From assembly GCA_032164245.1 (NCBI GenBank), contig JAVMKO010000009.1, positions 84,300,712-84,364,711 of the forward strand: 64,000 bases of DNA, given 5' to 3'. Source of the stretch: Sternotherus odoratus (lineage: Eukaryota; Chordata; Testudines; Kinosternidae). The notes under the pieces were generated by a model. That model saw only the letters and a program-made list of their open reading frames with translations. It ran no database searches and was not told the DNA's origin. The number at the start of each line of letters is the position of its first letter. Positions within the stretch are counted from its first letter, which is position 1. Positions 1 to 9,345 of this stretch are shown piece by piece. The translations under genes and the position numbers were made by a program.

Positions 1-1050
1 GGGTGAGAAGACACAGCCAGTAAATGAAGACAACAAAGTTACATTGACGCTCTAGAAAATTGCTGCTTCTGATGTATTACATATAGTGCCATGAATTCAG
101 TTTCCTCTCATACAGTACATACGAACCCCCTTCGTTTAGCCATCCATGAAATGGCATGACACACCGTGTACAATGCTCTGGAATCTAAGTAGTCAGAAGT
201 ATTATGGGGAAATTATTAATCCACTTTTGACTATTAGCGCAACAAAAGAAGATCTATACATAAAAAACAAAAGTCACTCACCTTGTAAAATTGGTAATAT
301 TCTCCACACAGAAACTGGCCCCAAACTGGAAAACTGCCCCAGGGAACATTCCAGAAAAAATAAAGGCAAACCAGCTAATGCTAGCATAATCGTGTAGGGT
401 ATTAGAAAGGCACCTGGGGAAAACAGAAAAACCTATTATCCCTGCACAATTCTACTCCCGTTTGTATAGTCAAAAATATACCAAAACTATATGCAAATAT
501 ACCAAAGTGATTTTTATTTTGTACAGAATATTTTTTTGAAGGACTGTGTTCCGTAAAATCAAATGGTATTTGCAGAGGAAAGGGGTAATTACTCGTTGGA
601 GGTCTGATCCAGGTCCCATTAAAGGTAATGTTAGTAACATAATCACAGCTGTTTCATAAAATAAAGTTCTCATGTATTTACTTCTTTCACAATGATAGAT
701 TCTTACTAACAACAGGTTACCTTGTCTATCCAGAAATGTTTGCTCGTGTCATATAGATCCCTCCTATACCTTCAGGCGTGACTACACATTGTGCCTATGG
801 CCACAACTGAAAATATGTTTCATGGGAAAAGATCAGTAGGTCAAAAAGATGCTGAAGCGGCTCAACTTATTTCAAAGGCTAAGATTCAAGGCACAGTATT
901 AGAGGCCCACCTCAGCACTGGAACGGTGAGCCCTTCATATTTTGAATAAAAGGGAATAGATGTTTTGCAAAACATGTATATGAAAGTTTTTTAATTATCT
1001 AGTTTCCCCCGCCTACTTTTAACTTTCAATAATTGCTTATAGCAGCACTG
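1..1050. other. No gene recognised; A+T-rich sequence
   Basis: This stretch is A+T-rich with only short, unconvincing open frames on either strand. It lies on the 3' side of the minus-strand transporter exons at 4757-5380 and could be part of a long intron of that gene. I looked for the conserved segment that follows transmembrane helix 1 in SLC6 proteins and did not find it. No repeat family was recognised. Confidence 0.5.
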
Positions 1051-1092
1051 TAATATGATTCAACTCAAGAGGAGTTATTTGGGGATTTACTT

Positions 1093-1798
1093 GGGCATGG
1101 TTAGACTGGCGCTTTGCAGCGCTAAAACCCTCCAGTAGCGCTATAATTCTCGTACCGTACACACTTCAAAGAGAGATTTTGCGCATTTACTCACTGTTTA
1201 AAGCGCAAGTATTAAACCTCCTTTTCGAGAGGCAGAAGGCTTTTAGCACTAGTGCTGTAGTGCAAGGTTGGGAATGTAGACACTCTTGCATGCCTCCGAG
1301 CCATGTAAAGCTATCAGCAAGCCATTTAAGGCCATCAGCAAGCCATTAAAGACAATCAACATGCCATGTAAGGCAAATGACATGAGTTGTTGTTTTGTAG
1401 AGGGCATGAAAAAAGCGGAAGTAGCTTTGCAGTTTCTCTCTAACAACTCACACAGCAAATAACCAGTGAAAATGCTTGCGGACGGAGCTTTTTGTCTTAA
1501 ATACAGAGCCTGTCAGCTTTCGCTAAGGAAAACTCACTGACAGCCTGATCTTCTCTCCCTGCGAACAACTTCCCAGTTCCCCCTCACCCCCAACCTTTGC
1601 AAAGCACGTTGCACCCAGCTGAATGCTGGGATACCTGCCCTATCCCGCTACTGTCACTGCCGCCAGAAGTGCTACAAATGTATCCATTCTTTAGCGCTAC
1701 AGGGTTTCAATCTGCACAGGCTCTAGTGCGATACCTATTGCGTTACATTGGGAAGCGCTACAAAAAAAACGTGCTATAATCGCTAGTCTAGCCATACC
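1093..1798. mobile_element. MITE with terminal inverted repeats and 3-bp duplication
   Basis: The element begins GGGCATGGTTAGACTGGCG and its far end, read on the other strand, begins GGTATGGCTAGACTAGCG, giving imperfect terminal inverted repeats of about 18-20 bp. It is flanked by CTT on both sides (1090-1092 and 1799-1801), a 3-bp target duplication as expected of PIF/Harbinger-like or related DNA transposons. There is no transposase reading frame, so it is non-autonomous. It carries internal short tandem repeats at about 1300-1383 and interrupts the SINE at 1050-1880. Boundaries could be off by one or two bases. Confidence 0.55.
1300..1383. repeat. Four imperfect 21-bp tandem repeats
   Basis: Four successive units of about 21 bp start with AGCCATGTAAAG, AGCCATTTAAGG, AGCCATTAAAGA and TGCCATGTAAGG, each followed by a variant of CCATCAGCA. 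They lie inside the MITE at 1093-1798 and explain the repetitive residues in the minus-strand open frame there, which is not a gene. Confidence 0.7.
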
Positions 1799-1950
1799 CT
1801 TGGGGATTGGTGCTGCTTTGAGCAGGGCATTGGACTAGATACCTCCTCAGGTCCCTTCCCACCCTGATCTTCTAAGATTTAGATTTCGTAATTTAAAAAT
1901 AATCATTTTACACAAGCAAATATTAATAAACATGTAATTTGAATTTTGGG

Positions 1951-2206
1951 TACGGCTAAACCACCCTGAACACACCCGATCCCATCTGATCTTGGAAGCT
2001 AAGCAGTGTTAGGCCTGGCTAGTACTTGGATGGGAGACCTCCTGGGAATACCGGGTGCTGTAGGCTTAACACCTGGCAGTAGGTATAAAATGCCTCCAAC
2101 GACAGATGGAACGACGCATCGGTTGGAGTATACCCAGCCGTATCACTGGTTGTGTCCAGTCTAAGTGGACCCTGCCATAGTGCGGGAATAATCCTAGGAA
2201 AAACAA
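1951..2206 (+). mobile_element. 5S rRNA-headed SINE, copy 1
   Basis: Bases 1951-2067 are a nearly full-length 5S rRNA sequence (117 of about 120 nt), from TACGGCTAAACCACCCTGAA to GGTGCTGTAGGCTT. The internal polymerase III control region is recognisable, with the A-box GAAGCTAAGCAG and the C-box region TGGATGGGAGACCTCCTGGG. It continues without a break into a 139-bp body (CACCTGGCAGTAGGTATAAA to TGCGGGAATAATCCTAGG) ending in a short A-rich tail. The same 5S-plus-body unit recurs at 13708-13966, so this is a dispersed composite element and not a 5S gene. No target duplication was found here. Amniote 5S-headed SINEs such as the AmnSINE and 5S-Sauria types are known; I cannot place this body in them. 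Confidence 0.85.
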
Positions 2207-2209
2207 CTC

Positions 2210-2830
2210 CTCATGTTTAAAGTGAAGCATGGCTCTTGAGCTCCCGTCGGGGTCCGGGGCCTGCCCCACTCCGTGCGGCTCCTGGAAGCAGCGGCATCTT
2301 CTCCCTCCGACTCCTACAGGTAGAGTCAGCCAGGGGGCACCGCATGCTGCCCTAGCCCCAAGCACCGCTCCCATTGGCCGAGAACTGCGTCCAATGAGAG
2401 CTGGGGGGGCGGCACCTCAGGGCAGCAAACAGAGCTCCCTGGCCATGCCTCTGCTAAGAGCCGTAGGGAGGACATGCCGCTGCTTGAGGTAAGCACTGCA
2501 CCCCCCGAGCCTGCACCCCTGACCAGTTCCCATGCCCCTACCCCTGATTCCCTCCCACCCTCCAAATCCCTTGGTACCAGCCCAAAGCAGCCTCTTGTAC
2601 CCCTCATTCCCAGCCCCGCCCAACATCCAGCTGAAGCCCTCACTCCCCCTTCCCCAACCCAGAGCCCCCTCCTGCACCCTCAACTCTTCATTTCTGGGCC
2701 CACCCCAGAGCCCTCACCCCCTCCCACACTCCAACCCCCAATTTCATGAGCATCCATGGCCCACTATACAATTTCCATACCCAGATGTGGCCCTCGGGCT
2801 AAAAAGTTTGCCCGCCCGGTACAATGCTTA
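2210..2830 (-). mobile_element. Non-autonomous hAT-like element, truncated at its left end
   Basis: Read on the minus strand the sequence starts with GGGCAAACTTTTTAGCCCGAG and GGGCCACATCTGGG and continues through a G-rich, low-complexity body. It matches my memory of an abundant turtle repeat whose complete copies end in GTTTGCCCACCCCTG. The left (plus-strand) end lacks the expected terminal inverted repeat, so this copy seems truncated near the end of the 5S-headed SINE. The C-rich plus-strand and G-rich minus-strand open frames here are compositional artefacts. Confidence 0.5.
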
Positions 2831-2992
2831 GAGTATCCACAAATATAAAGTGTGTTTAAAAACTCATAAGATCCATATAGTACGTAATGTGCAATAACCC
2901 AAATTTAGATAAACTTAACAATACAGTTTAGATATTAGAATCCAAATACTAGGGTACATCACTCATGAAAAGTTATACGGGAAAGTTGGTTA

Positions 2993-4010
2993 AATCATAG
3001 AGTCTTAGAGTTGGAAGGGACCTCAGGAGGTATCTAGTCCAACCCCCTGCTCAATCCCCAACAAAATCATCCCAGCCAGGGCTTTGTCTCACCTGACCTT
3101 AAAAAACCTCTAAGGAAGGAGATTCCACCACCTCCCTAGGGAACCCATTCCAGTGCTTCACCACCCTCCTAGGGAAAACATTTTTCCTAATATCCAACCT
3201 AAACCTTCCCAACTGCAACTTGAGACCATTACTCCTTGTTCTGTCATCTGGTACCACTGAGAACAGTCTAGATCCATCCTCTTTAGAACCCCTTTCAGGT
3301 AGTTGAAAGCAGCTATCAAATCTCCCCTCAGTCTTCTCTTTTGTAGACAATCCCAGTTTGTCAGCCTCTCCTCATAAGTCATGTGCTCCAGGCCCCTAAT
3401 TATTTTTGTTGCCCTTCTCTGGACTCTTTCCAGTTTTTCCACATCCTTCTCGTAGTGTGGGCCCCAGAACTGGACACAGTACTCCAGATGAGGCCTCACC
3501 AATGTCGAATAGAAGGGAAAAATCACATCCCTCAATCTGCTGGCAATGCCCCTACTTATACAGCCCAAAATGCCATTAGCCTTCTTGGCAACAAGGGCAC
3601 ACTGTTGACTCATATCCAGCTTCTCATTCACTGTAAACCCTAGGTCCTTTTCTGCAGAACTGCTGCCTAGCCATTCGGTCCCTAGTCTGTAGCAGTACAT
3701 GGGATTCTTCCATCCTAAATGCAGGACTCTGCACTTGTCCTTGCTGAACCTCATCAAATTTCTTTTGACCCAATCCTCCCATTTGTCTAGGTCCCTCTTT
3801 ATCCTATCCCAACCCTCCAGTGTATCTACCACTCCTCCCAGTTTAGTGTCATCTGCAAACTTGCTGAGGGTGCAGTCCACACCATCCTCCAGATCATTGA
3901 TAAAGATATTGAACAAAACTAGCCCCAGCACCGACCCTTGGGGCACTCCACTTGATACCGGCTGCCAACTAGACATGGAGCCATTGATCACTACCCGTTG
4001 AGCCCGGTTG
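2993..4010 (-). pseudogene. CR1 LINE, 5'-truncated, with RT C-terminal part
   Basis: The minus strand encodes the C-terminal half of a CR1 (non-LTR) reverse transcriptase. Visible motifs in order are GVPQGSVLG (palm domain), the catalytic FADD followed by TK, then [15 protein letters not shown] and [20 protein letters not shown], which are typical of the CR1 thumb/C-terminal region. The reading frame stays open for about 280 family-like residues and then shifts frame near 3290; the end of the protein continues in another frame to about 3100. Family homology starts near 4010, so the copy is 5'-truncated, as most CR1s are. The left end has the CR1 3' terminus, a degenerate TCATAGAGTCTTAGAGTT. 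It is probably inactive but relatively young compared with other CR1s here. Confidence 0.95.
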
Positions 4011-4342
4011 TAGAAAGCAAATGTAGAAATGAGTGTAGATTTTCCCTCAGTAATTGAGCATTTAGGTTGTCTCTTAGCAGTTATAATCCATCTGAGAAGT
4101 ATTTTAGTTACACTATCATCATTGCCTGAGAGGTACCGAGTTTGAAACGGAGACTGCACATTCCTAGCACCCTGACCCACTTCTAACTAGAGATGGTCCC
4201 ACTTCCACCTTTTCCAGGGCGTGGGGCTTGATTTAGCCTATTTGAAAGGCTGCTGCCAGCTGTAAAATTCCTTCAAATCTGAATCCCAACTTCCCCAAAA
4301 GCTCAGGCGGTTTGGATTTGCGATTCAGGCTTGGGACTATTA

Positions 4343-4637
4343 CAGGGATAAGCAACCTATGGCACGGTGCCAAAAGTGGCACAGGAGCTGATTTTCAGTG
4401 GCACTCACACTGCCCGGGGCCTGGGGGGCTCTGCATTTTAATTTAATTTTAAATGAAGCTTCTTAAACATTTTAAAAACCTTATTTACTTTCCATACCAG
4501 GATAGTTCAGTTCTAGATTAGAGACTTCTAGAAAGAGACCTTCTGAATCATGACAATGTATGACTGGCACGGGAAACCTTACACTAGAGTGAAGAAATGA
4601 GGCGTGGGCCCCCCACTTCGGAACGGTGCCGCCCCTG
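4343..4637. mobile_element. hAT-type MITE in intron 2 of the transporter gene
   Basis: The left end reads CAGGGATAAGCAACCTATGG and the right end, on the opposite strand, reads CAGGGGCGGCACCGTTCC, giving short imperfect terminal inverted repeats with the CAGGG start common in hAT elements. The flanks are GACTATTA (4335-4342) and GACTACCG (4638-4645), a decayed 8-bp target duplication with five leading matches. The interior (GATTTTCAGTGGCACTCACA and an A+T-rich second half) matches a common reptile repeat as I remember it. It ends about 120 bp from transporter exon 2. Confidence 0.65.
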
Positions 4638-4756
4638 GACTACCGGACAGGAACCGTGCGGCTCCGCTTCAGCAGGGAGCCTGGGGACAGCGCAGGGCTC
4701 ACGTTAGCATAGAGCCGAATTCCCTGCAGCGCCGAGCACCGAGCGGCCGTACTCAC

Positions 4757-4925
4757 CCCCTCCGTTCTGGTAGGTGAGGTAGGGGAAGCGCCAGACGTTG
4801 CCCAGCCCCACCGCGTAGCCCACCATGGAGAGCAGATAGTCCGTCTTGCTCGACCAGTTGCCCCGCTCCGAGTTCTCGTCGGCCCGGCCCTCGGAGGCAT
4901 CTTTCCGCGCGGACAGGGTGAAGTC
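4757..4925 (-). CDS. SLC6A14: SLC6 transporter (SLC6A14-like), coding exon 2
   Basis: This exon encodes 56 codons plus one base. An acidic linker ending in DENSERGNW is followed by transmembrane helix 1, with [20 protein letters not shown] and then [11 protein letters not shown]. The [14 protein letters not shown] signature is the sodium- and substrate-binding first helix of SLC6 transporters, which move amino acids, monoamines or osmolytes together with Na+ and Cl- across the plasma membrane. RGNW followed by SDYLLSM-like and FPYLTY residues fits SLC6A14 (ATB0,+, neutral and cationic amino acids) best; SLC6A5 is the nearest alternative. The acceptor is a pyrimidine tract ending CCCCAAG at 4926-4928. 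The donor is GTGAGT at 4756-4751, in phase 1, splitting the last Gly codon. Later exons were not found and should lie beyond the left edge. Confidence 0.9.
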
Positions 4926-5332
4926 CTTGGGGAGGGGAGGAGATCGGGGGGGTCACGATGGAGCTTCTCGGCCGGGGCGGCCCCGAACCGCGGAGCCCAG
5001 GGGAGAGAGACGGAGCCCGAGCCCGGGGAGCTGCCGGTGTTTCGGCGGGACACGCGGCTCTCCGGACCCACTGGGGGGCTCGGGGCTCCGGACCCCGCCG
5101 CACCGGCCCAGGGGTCCCGAGCGCCCCCCCCCCCCCGCCGCACCTGCCCAGGCCCCCCCACCTCCCGCCGCACCGGCCCAGGGGTCCCGAGCGCCCCCCC
5201 CCCCGCCGCACCTGCCCAGCCTCCCCCCCCCCCCCGCCGCACCGGCCCAGGGGTCCCAAGCGCCCCCCGCCAGCTGCACCGGCCCAGGAACCCCGACCCC
5301 CCCCCCCCGCGCTGCCCCTGTCCGGCCCCCAC
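4926..5332 (-). other. Intron 1 of the transporter gene, filled by a C-rich tandem repeat
   Basis: The 407-bp intron lies between the donor GTGGGG (5332 downwards) and the acceptor CCCCAAG. On the plus strand its interior consists of imperfect units of about 40-60 bp containing GCCGCACCGGCCCAGGGGTC and long C runs, roughly between 5090 and 5300. The in-frame TGA just upstream of the acceptor shows that exon 2 is not translated from within this intron. Confidence 0.75.
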
Positions 5333-5380
5333 CTTCTTCCTCCCGCAGCAGAGGCGGGCGGCCGGTGTCAGTCTCCCCAT
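5333..5380 (-). CDS. SLC6A14: SLC6 transporter (SLC6A14-like), coding exon 1
   Basis: The first exon encodes MGRLTPAARLCCGRKK, starting at ATG (5380-5378) and ending AAG before GTGGGG, in phase 0. It joins exon 2 in frame with a short 16-residue leader, then the acidic linker and helix 1. The layout (Met, x, x, Leu, then a Cys and a basic KK/K-E-K run before the splice junction) resembles the N-terminus of mammalian SLC6A14 as I remember it. The leader would be cytosolic and there is no signal peptide, which is normal for the family. The start is supported by the upstream promoter-like sequence. The exon is short, so the call depends on the link to exon 2. Confidence 0.75.
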
Positions 5381-5570
5381 GGGCCCGGCTCCCTGCGCTC
5401 CCCGGCCCGAGTGAGCGGCGGCCGCGGGGCCGGGCCCTTTATCAGCCCCCCGCCCCCGTGGGGCTGCCCGGCCGTGACGAGGCGGCGGGACCGGGGCTGC
5501 CCCGGGTGGGGCCCCTCCCAGCCGGGCTCCCGGCGGCGGGGCGGGGCCGTGTCTGCGCCAGGTAACTCAC
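5381..5570 (-). promoter_or_regulatory. Putative core promoter of the transporter gene
   Basis: On the minus strand a TGATAAAG sequence (5445-5438) lies about 60 bp upstream of the ATG and could act as a weak TATA-like box, which would give a 5' leader of about 30 nt. A GC-box-like CCCCGCCCCC is at 5447-5456 and a GGGGCGGGGCC at about 5537-5547. All of this lies in a CpG-dense block. The transcription start is inferred, not observed. Confidence 0.45.
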
Positions 5571-5574
5571 CTGT

Positions 5575-6760
5575 CAGCCCCCCCCTCCGCAGCCATCCCC
5601 CGTCACCCCCCCCCCCGCACATCCATCCTCCCCCGTCAGCCCCCCCCCGCACATCAATCCTCCCCCGTCAGCCCCCCCCCCGCACATTCACCCCCCTCAG
5701 ACTCCCCCCGCACATCCATCCTCCCACCCGTCAGCCCCCCATCCACCCCCATCAGACACCCCCCCACATCCACCCCCCTTCAGGATCCCCCACAATCCAT
5801 CCCCTATCAGCATCCTCCCACCTGTCAGACCCCACCCCGCACATCCATCCACCCCCATCAGCCCCCCCCGCACATCCATCCTCCTACCTATCAGCCCCCC
5901 TCACATCCATCCCCCCGTCAGACCCCCCGGCACATCCATCCTCCCACCTGTCAGACCCCCCCGCACATCCATCCTCCCCCGTCAGCCCCCCCCCGCACAT
6001 TCACCCCCCTCAGACTCCCCCCGCACATCCATCCTCCCACCCGTCAGCCCCCCATCCACCCCCCATCAGACACCCCCCCACATCCACCCCCCTTCAGGAT
6101 CCCCCACAATCCATCCCCCCACATCCATCCCCTATCAGTATCCTCCCACCTGTCAGACCCCACCCCGCACATCCATCCACCCCCATCAGCCCCCCCCACA
6201 CATCCATCCTCCTACCTATCAGCCCCCCTCACATCCATCCCCCCGTCAGACCCCCCCCGGCACATCCATCCTCCCACCTGTCAGACCCCCCCGCACATCC
6301 ATCCTCCCACCCGTCAGCCCCCCATCCACCCCCCATCACCCCCCATCAGACACCTCCCACATCCACCCCCCTTCAGAACCCCCCACAATCCATCCTCCCC
6401 CATGTCATCCCCCCACATCCATCCCCTATCAGCATCCTCCCCCCATCAGACCCCCCCGCACATCCATCCTCCCACGTATCAACCCCCCCGCACATCCATC
6501 CCCCCATCAGCCCCCCCGCACATCCACCCCCCTTCAGAATCCCCCACAATCCATCCTCCCCCGTGTCATCCCCCCACATCCATCCCCTATCAGCATCCTC
6601 CCACCTGTCAGACCCCCCCGCACATCCATCCACCCCCGTCAGCCCCCCCGCACATCCATCCTCCCACCTGTCAGACCCCCCCGCACATCCCTCCTCTCAC
6701 CTGTCAGACCCCCCCGCACTCATCCCCCACCTACCTTCCCCCCTACACTCTCCTACCCAC
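5575..6760. repeat. C-rich minisatellite with higher-order structure
   Basis: About 1.2 kb of tandem units of roughly 33 bp, consensus close to CCGCACATCCATCCTCCCAC then CTGTCAGACCCC. Variant units (CACATTCACCCCCCTCAG, CAGGATCCCCCACAATCC, CCCCTATCAGCATCCTCC) recur in the same order: GCACATTCACCCCCCTCAG is at 5682 and again at 5995. This indicates a higher-order repeat of about 313 bp present twice plus a partial third copy. It lies directly upstream of the transporter promoter. The long plus-strand open frame across it (4958-6844) is an artefact of the stop-poor unit. Confidence 0.9.
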
Positions 6761-6769
6761 CTAGCGGCA

Positions 6770-7489
6770 CCATTTCAGATGGGGGGGGGGGAAGCCATGA
6801 TTCCAGAGCTACTTGGGCCCCTGAAAACTCCTGGGTTTTTTTAATGTTTTTGTTTGGGTTTTTTTTTTTTGCAAACACCAGCTATGGGGCTGCTGTCAGA
6901 CAATTTCTAATTCCTATCTAAAACCAGAAAATTAAACAAACATTACTCCCGTCCCCCTCCCCCCCCAATCCTAACATGTTCTGCCATTTTGTGTCAACCC
7001 ACTTAAGGGACACTGGTTAGGTTTAAAATGGAATGTTCTGTTTGAAACATCCTACTAGGGCAAGGCCCCGGGCGTGTATTTATCCTGCTCCTGCCTGGGG
7101 TGTTACCCCCCTACAAATAACAGACTAGAGACTAGCTTTAAACAGGCGTGACACAGACTTTCAAGTCACTTTCATGGTATTGCCAATCCCAAAGGTTCAA
7201 AAATCATGACTCAGGCTCACCAAAAATCATGAGATTGACTCTAAAATTATGAGATTACGTAAAAATAGCAGATTTGGGGTTCTTTTTATTTACATTCTGC
7301 TTCTTGAGTCTTTAAGGGGGGGGGTGTCACATTTCTCCACAGCCAGCAGGCCTAGAAACTTCATTTTCCTTTAAGAAGGAAGGCTGAAATCATCACAGAT
7401 GACTTGACTCCAGGAGCTGGAGCTTTCAGGAAAACAATAATTATCATGAGACTCCTGAGAGTTGGCAGCACTTGGTGAGTTTCACTTCT
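6770..7489. other. No gene recognised
   Basis: Mixed-composition sequence with G and T homopolymer runs (6780, 6850, 7315). No coding frame, RNA gene or repeat family was recognised. Confidence 0.5.
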
Positions 7490-7497
7490 GTTTAAAT

Positions 7498-7780
7498 CAG
7501 GGATCTCAAACTTGAATCACCAGCAGGACCACATGAGGACTAGTGCATTGGTTGGAGGGCCACATCACTGACACCCCCCCACTTCCCTGGCCCTGCCCCC
7601 ATGCCACCCCTTCCATGAGGCCCCACCCCTTTCCCTCTTCCCACCCCTTCTCTGCCCTCATTCCAACCCCAAATCCCCACCCACCTCTTCTCCGCCTCCT
7701 CCCCTGAGCACCTGGCTCCCCGCTCCTCCCCTGCCTTCCTGAAAGCACTGAGTGCTGCCAAAAAGTGTTTGAGACCCCTG
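7498..7780. mobile_element. hAT-type MITE with 8-bp duplication
   Basis: The left end is CAGGGATCTCAAACTT and the right end on the opposite strand is CAGGGGTCTCAAACACTT, a near-identical terminal inverted repeat. The flanks are GTTTAAAT (7490-7497) and GTTTAAAA (7781-7788), an 8-bp target duplication with one mismatch, diagnostic of hAT-superfamily insertion. The body is C-rich. No transposase is encoded. Confidence 0.8.
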
Positions 7781-7884
7781 GTTTAAAAACGAATTACTTT
7801 CCAGAAGGGTCTTAAACATAAAACTACAGTGATTGAGTTGCAGTTTTCACAGGAGAATATTTAAACCAAACACCAAGACAAATC

Positions 7885-8480
7885 AATGACACATCCATCC
7901 ATCCTGCACATCCTACTCCCACCCCCACATCCATCCTCCTAACTACCCCCCACGACACATCTATCCTCCCCCCCACATCCATCCTCCTATCCATGTACCT
8001 ACCCCCAGACACCCACACATCCATCCTCCTAACTACCCCCAATGCATGCATCCATCACCCCACACATCCATCCTCCCCCCCACACATCCATCTTCCTATC
8101 CATGTACCTACCCCCAGACACCCACACGTCCATCCTCCTAACTACCCCCAATGCATGCATCCATCACCCCACACATCCATCCTCCTATCCATGTACCTAC
8201 CCCCAGACACCACACTTCCATCCTCCTAACTACCCCCCATGACACATCCATCCTCCCCCCCACATCCATCCTCCTAACTACCCCCCCACGACACACCCAT
8301 CCTCCCCCCACACATCCATCCTCCTATCCATGTACCCACCCCCAGACACCCACACGTCCATCCTCCTAACTACCCCCAATGCATGCATCCATCACCCCAC
8401 ACATCCATCCTCCTCTCTACCCCACTAGACACATCCATCCTCCTGCCCACCCTCCGAAACACCCATCCACCAACCTGCCA
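7885..8480. repeat. Second C-rich minisatellite
   Basis: Tandem units built from ACACATCCATCCTCC, TAACTACCCCC, AATGCATGCATCCATCACCC and TATCCATGTACCTACCCCC recur several times in variable order, with larger units of about 110 bp (compare 7990-8095 with 8098-8200). The ACATCCATCCTCC core is shared with the array at 5575-6760, so the two are probably related. Confidence 0.85.
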
Positions 8481-9226
8481 GCCAATCACCCCCCAGCACA
8501 GCCGTCTACCTGTCAGATGACTCCCCCCACATACACTTGACTTCCCAGGTCTGCGTGGCTCCTTAGGGAGAGAGGAGCTGCTTGTGAAAGGTGTATTTGG
8601 ACCATTGGGGGCGGTAATGGGGTTATATTGGATTTTGTCGGATCATCCTGTGCAGTAGGATCCTATGAGACATGTGTTAGCTTGCTGGAAGAATGCCAGT
8701 CTACAGTACCTGCTGGAAGAGATGCAACCAGAGTTGGAGGGCTGCATGACACACTGGCTTTGGTGAAGGCAATTCCTTGGGTTTCCATCTTCCCTCTGAA
8801 TTCCGAGTTCGAACAAACCCAGCCTGAAAGAAAAGGCAGATCTCACCTGGGTGCGAGAGAAAGCCAGACATCAGCCCAGATTCTCTCAGACTTGGCCCCA
8901 AGTTTGTTGGGATCAAACATGGACTTTAGTGGACCTTTTGGCAAACTGGATTCTGAGCCATGAGTCTGAAATGCCTATGAAACAAGGCGCGTTGGCCTGG
9001 CGTATGGGGGTTCTTGACCATTTGCACAGTCGGAGGCATCGGGCCGGGATGAAAACTGGAACAATGTTATACTAGTGCCAAGTTTTCTTCAGAACTACAG
9101 TTTAATGATTCAGAAGACAGCTCCTGTTCTGGGGATGTGCCTCCTTTGAAATGAAACTAGGAAGGAAAACAACAGCCTATTAGCCACAACCTCTCCCTTC
9201 TCATTAAGATTAAGTGTGTGTTGTAA
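8481..9226. other. No gene recognised
   Basis: A plus-strand open frame of 111 codons (8628-8963) has no recognisable domain, signal peptide or family motif, and there is no supporting splice or regulatory context. I regard it as chance. Confidence 0.45.
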
Positions 9227-9227
9227 C

Positions 9228-9345
9228 ACTGGGGTATTGTCTTTCCATGTAACTAGAGACTACAAAGTGGGCATTAGCCTACGAAAGCTTATGCTCCAAT
9301 ACTTTAGTTAGTCTTTAAGGTGCCACAGGACCCTTTGTCACTTCT
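9228..9345. repeat. Fragment of a dispersed turtle repeat (TTAGTCTTTAAGGTGCCACA)
   Basis: GGCATTAGCCTACGAAAGC, TTATGCTCCAATACTTTAG and TTAGTCTTTAAGGTGCCACA occur in the order seen in a very common turtle repeat, and the same GGTTAGTCTCTAAGGTGCC core is present twice, inverted, at 35240-35384. I suspect a Penelope-like retroelement end, but that classification is inference. Confidence 0.5.

Larger units (their letters stand above)
1050..1880 (+). repeat. tRNA-type SINE with CR1-like tail, split by a MITE
   Basis: The right part (1802-1880) is the tail shared by CR1 LINEs and turtle tRNA-Lys-derived SINEs: a GGGGATTGG-TGCTGCTTTGAGCAG stretch, then GGACTAGATACCTCCTCAGG and a decayed ATTCTA-like end. 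The left part (about 1055-1092) resembles the B-box to body segment of such SINEs (GATTCAACTCAAGAGG, then TTTGGGGATTTA). The two parts are separated by the inverted-repeat element at 1093-1798. Joining the outer parts restores a plausible single SINE. The assignment is from memory of the family and the left part is diverged; a plain CR1 3' end is the alternative. Confidence 0.5.
4640..5580. promoter_or_regulatory. CpG-rich island covering exons 1-2 and the putative promoter
   Basis: C+G content and CpG density rise sharply here compared with both sides. The block covers both transporter exons, the intervening intron and about 200 bp upstream of the start codon. This is the usual appearance of a vertebrate CpG-island promoter. 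The extent was judged by eye. Confidence 0.7.

Noticed and set aside
1951..2067. A functional 5S rRNA gene
   Set aside because: The 5S sequence has substitutions and is fused to a body that recurs elsewhere with a target duplication, so it is the head of a retroposon.
2066..2830. Pro-rich and Gly-rich open frames on both strands
   Set aside because: They coincide with the low-complexity body of a hAT-like repeat and overlap each other in several phases.
4640..5380. A 246-codon minus-strand open frame starting at the same ATG as transporter exon 1
   Set aside because: Only the first 16 codons are kept. The rest is intron 1 tandem repeat and a wrong reading phase of exon 2; the correct phase of exon 2 gives an unmistakable SLC6 helix 1.
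4958..6844. A 628-codon plus-strand open frame, Pro/His/Ser-rich
   Set aside because: It runs antisense through the transporter exons and then along the 33-bp minisatellite. The frame is open because the C-rich units lack stop codons, not because of coding constraint.
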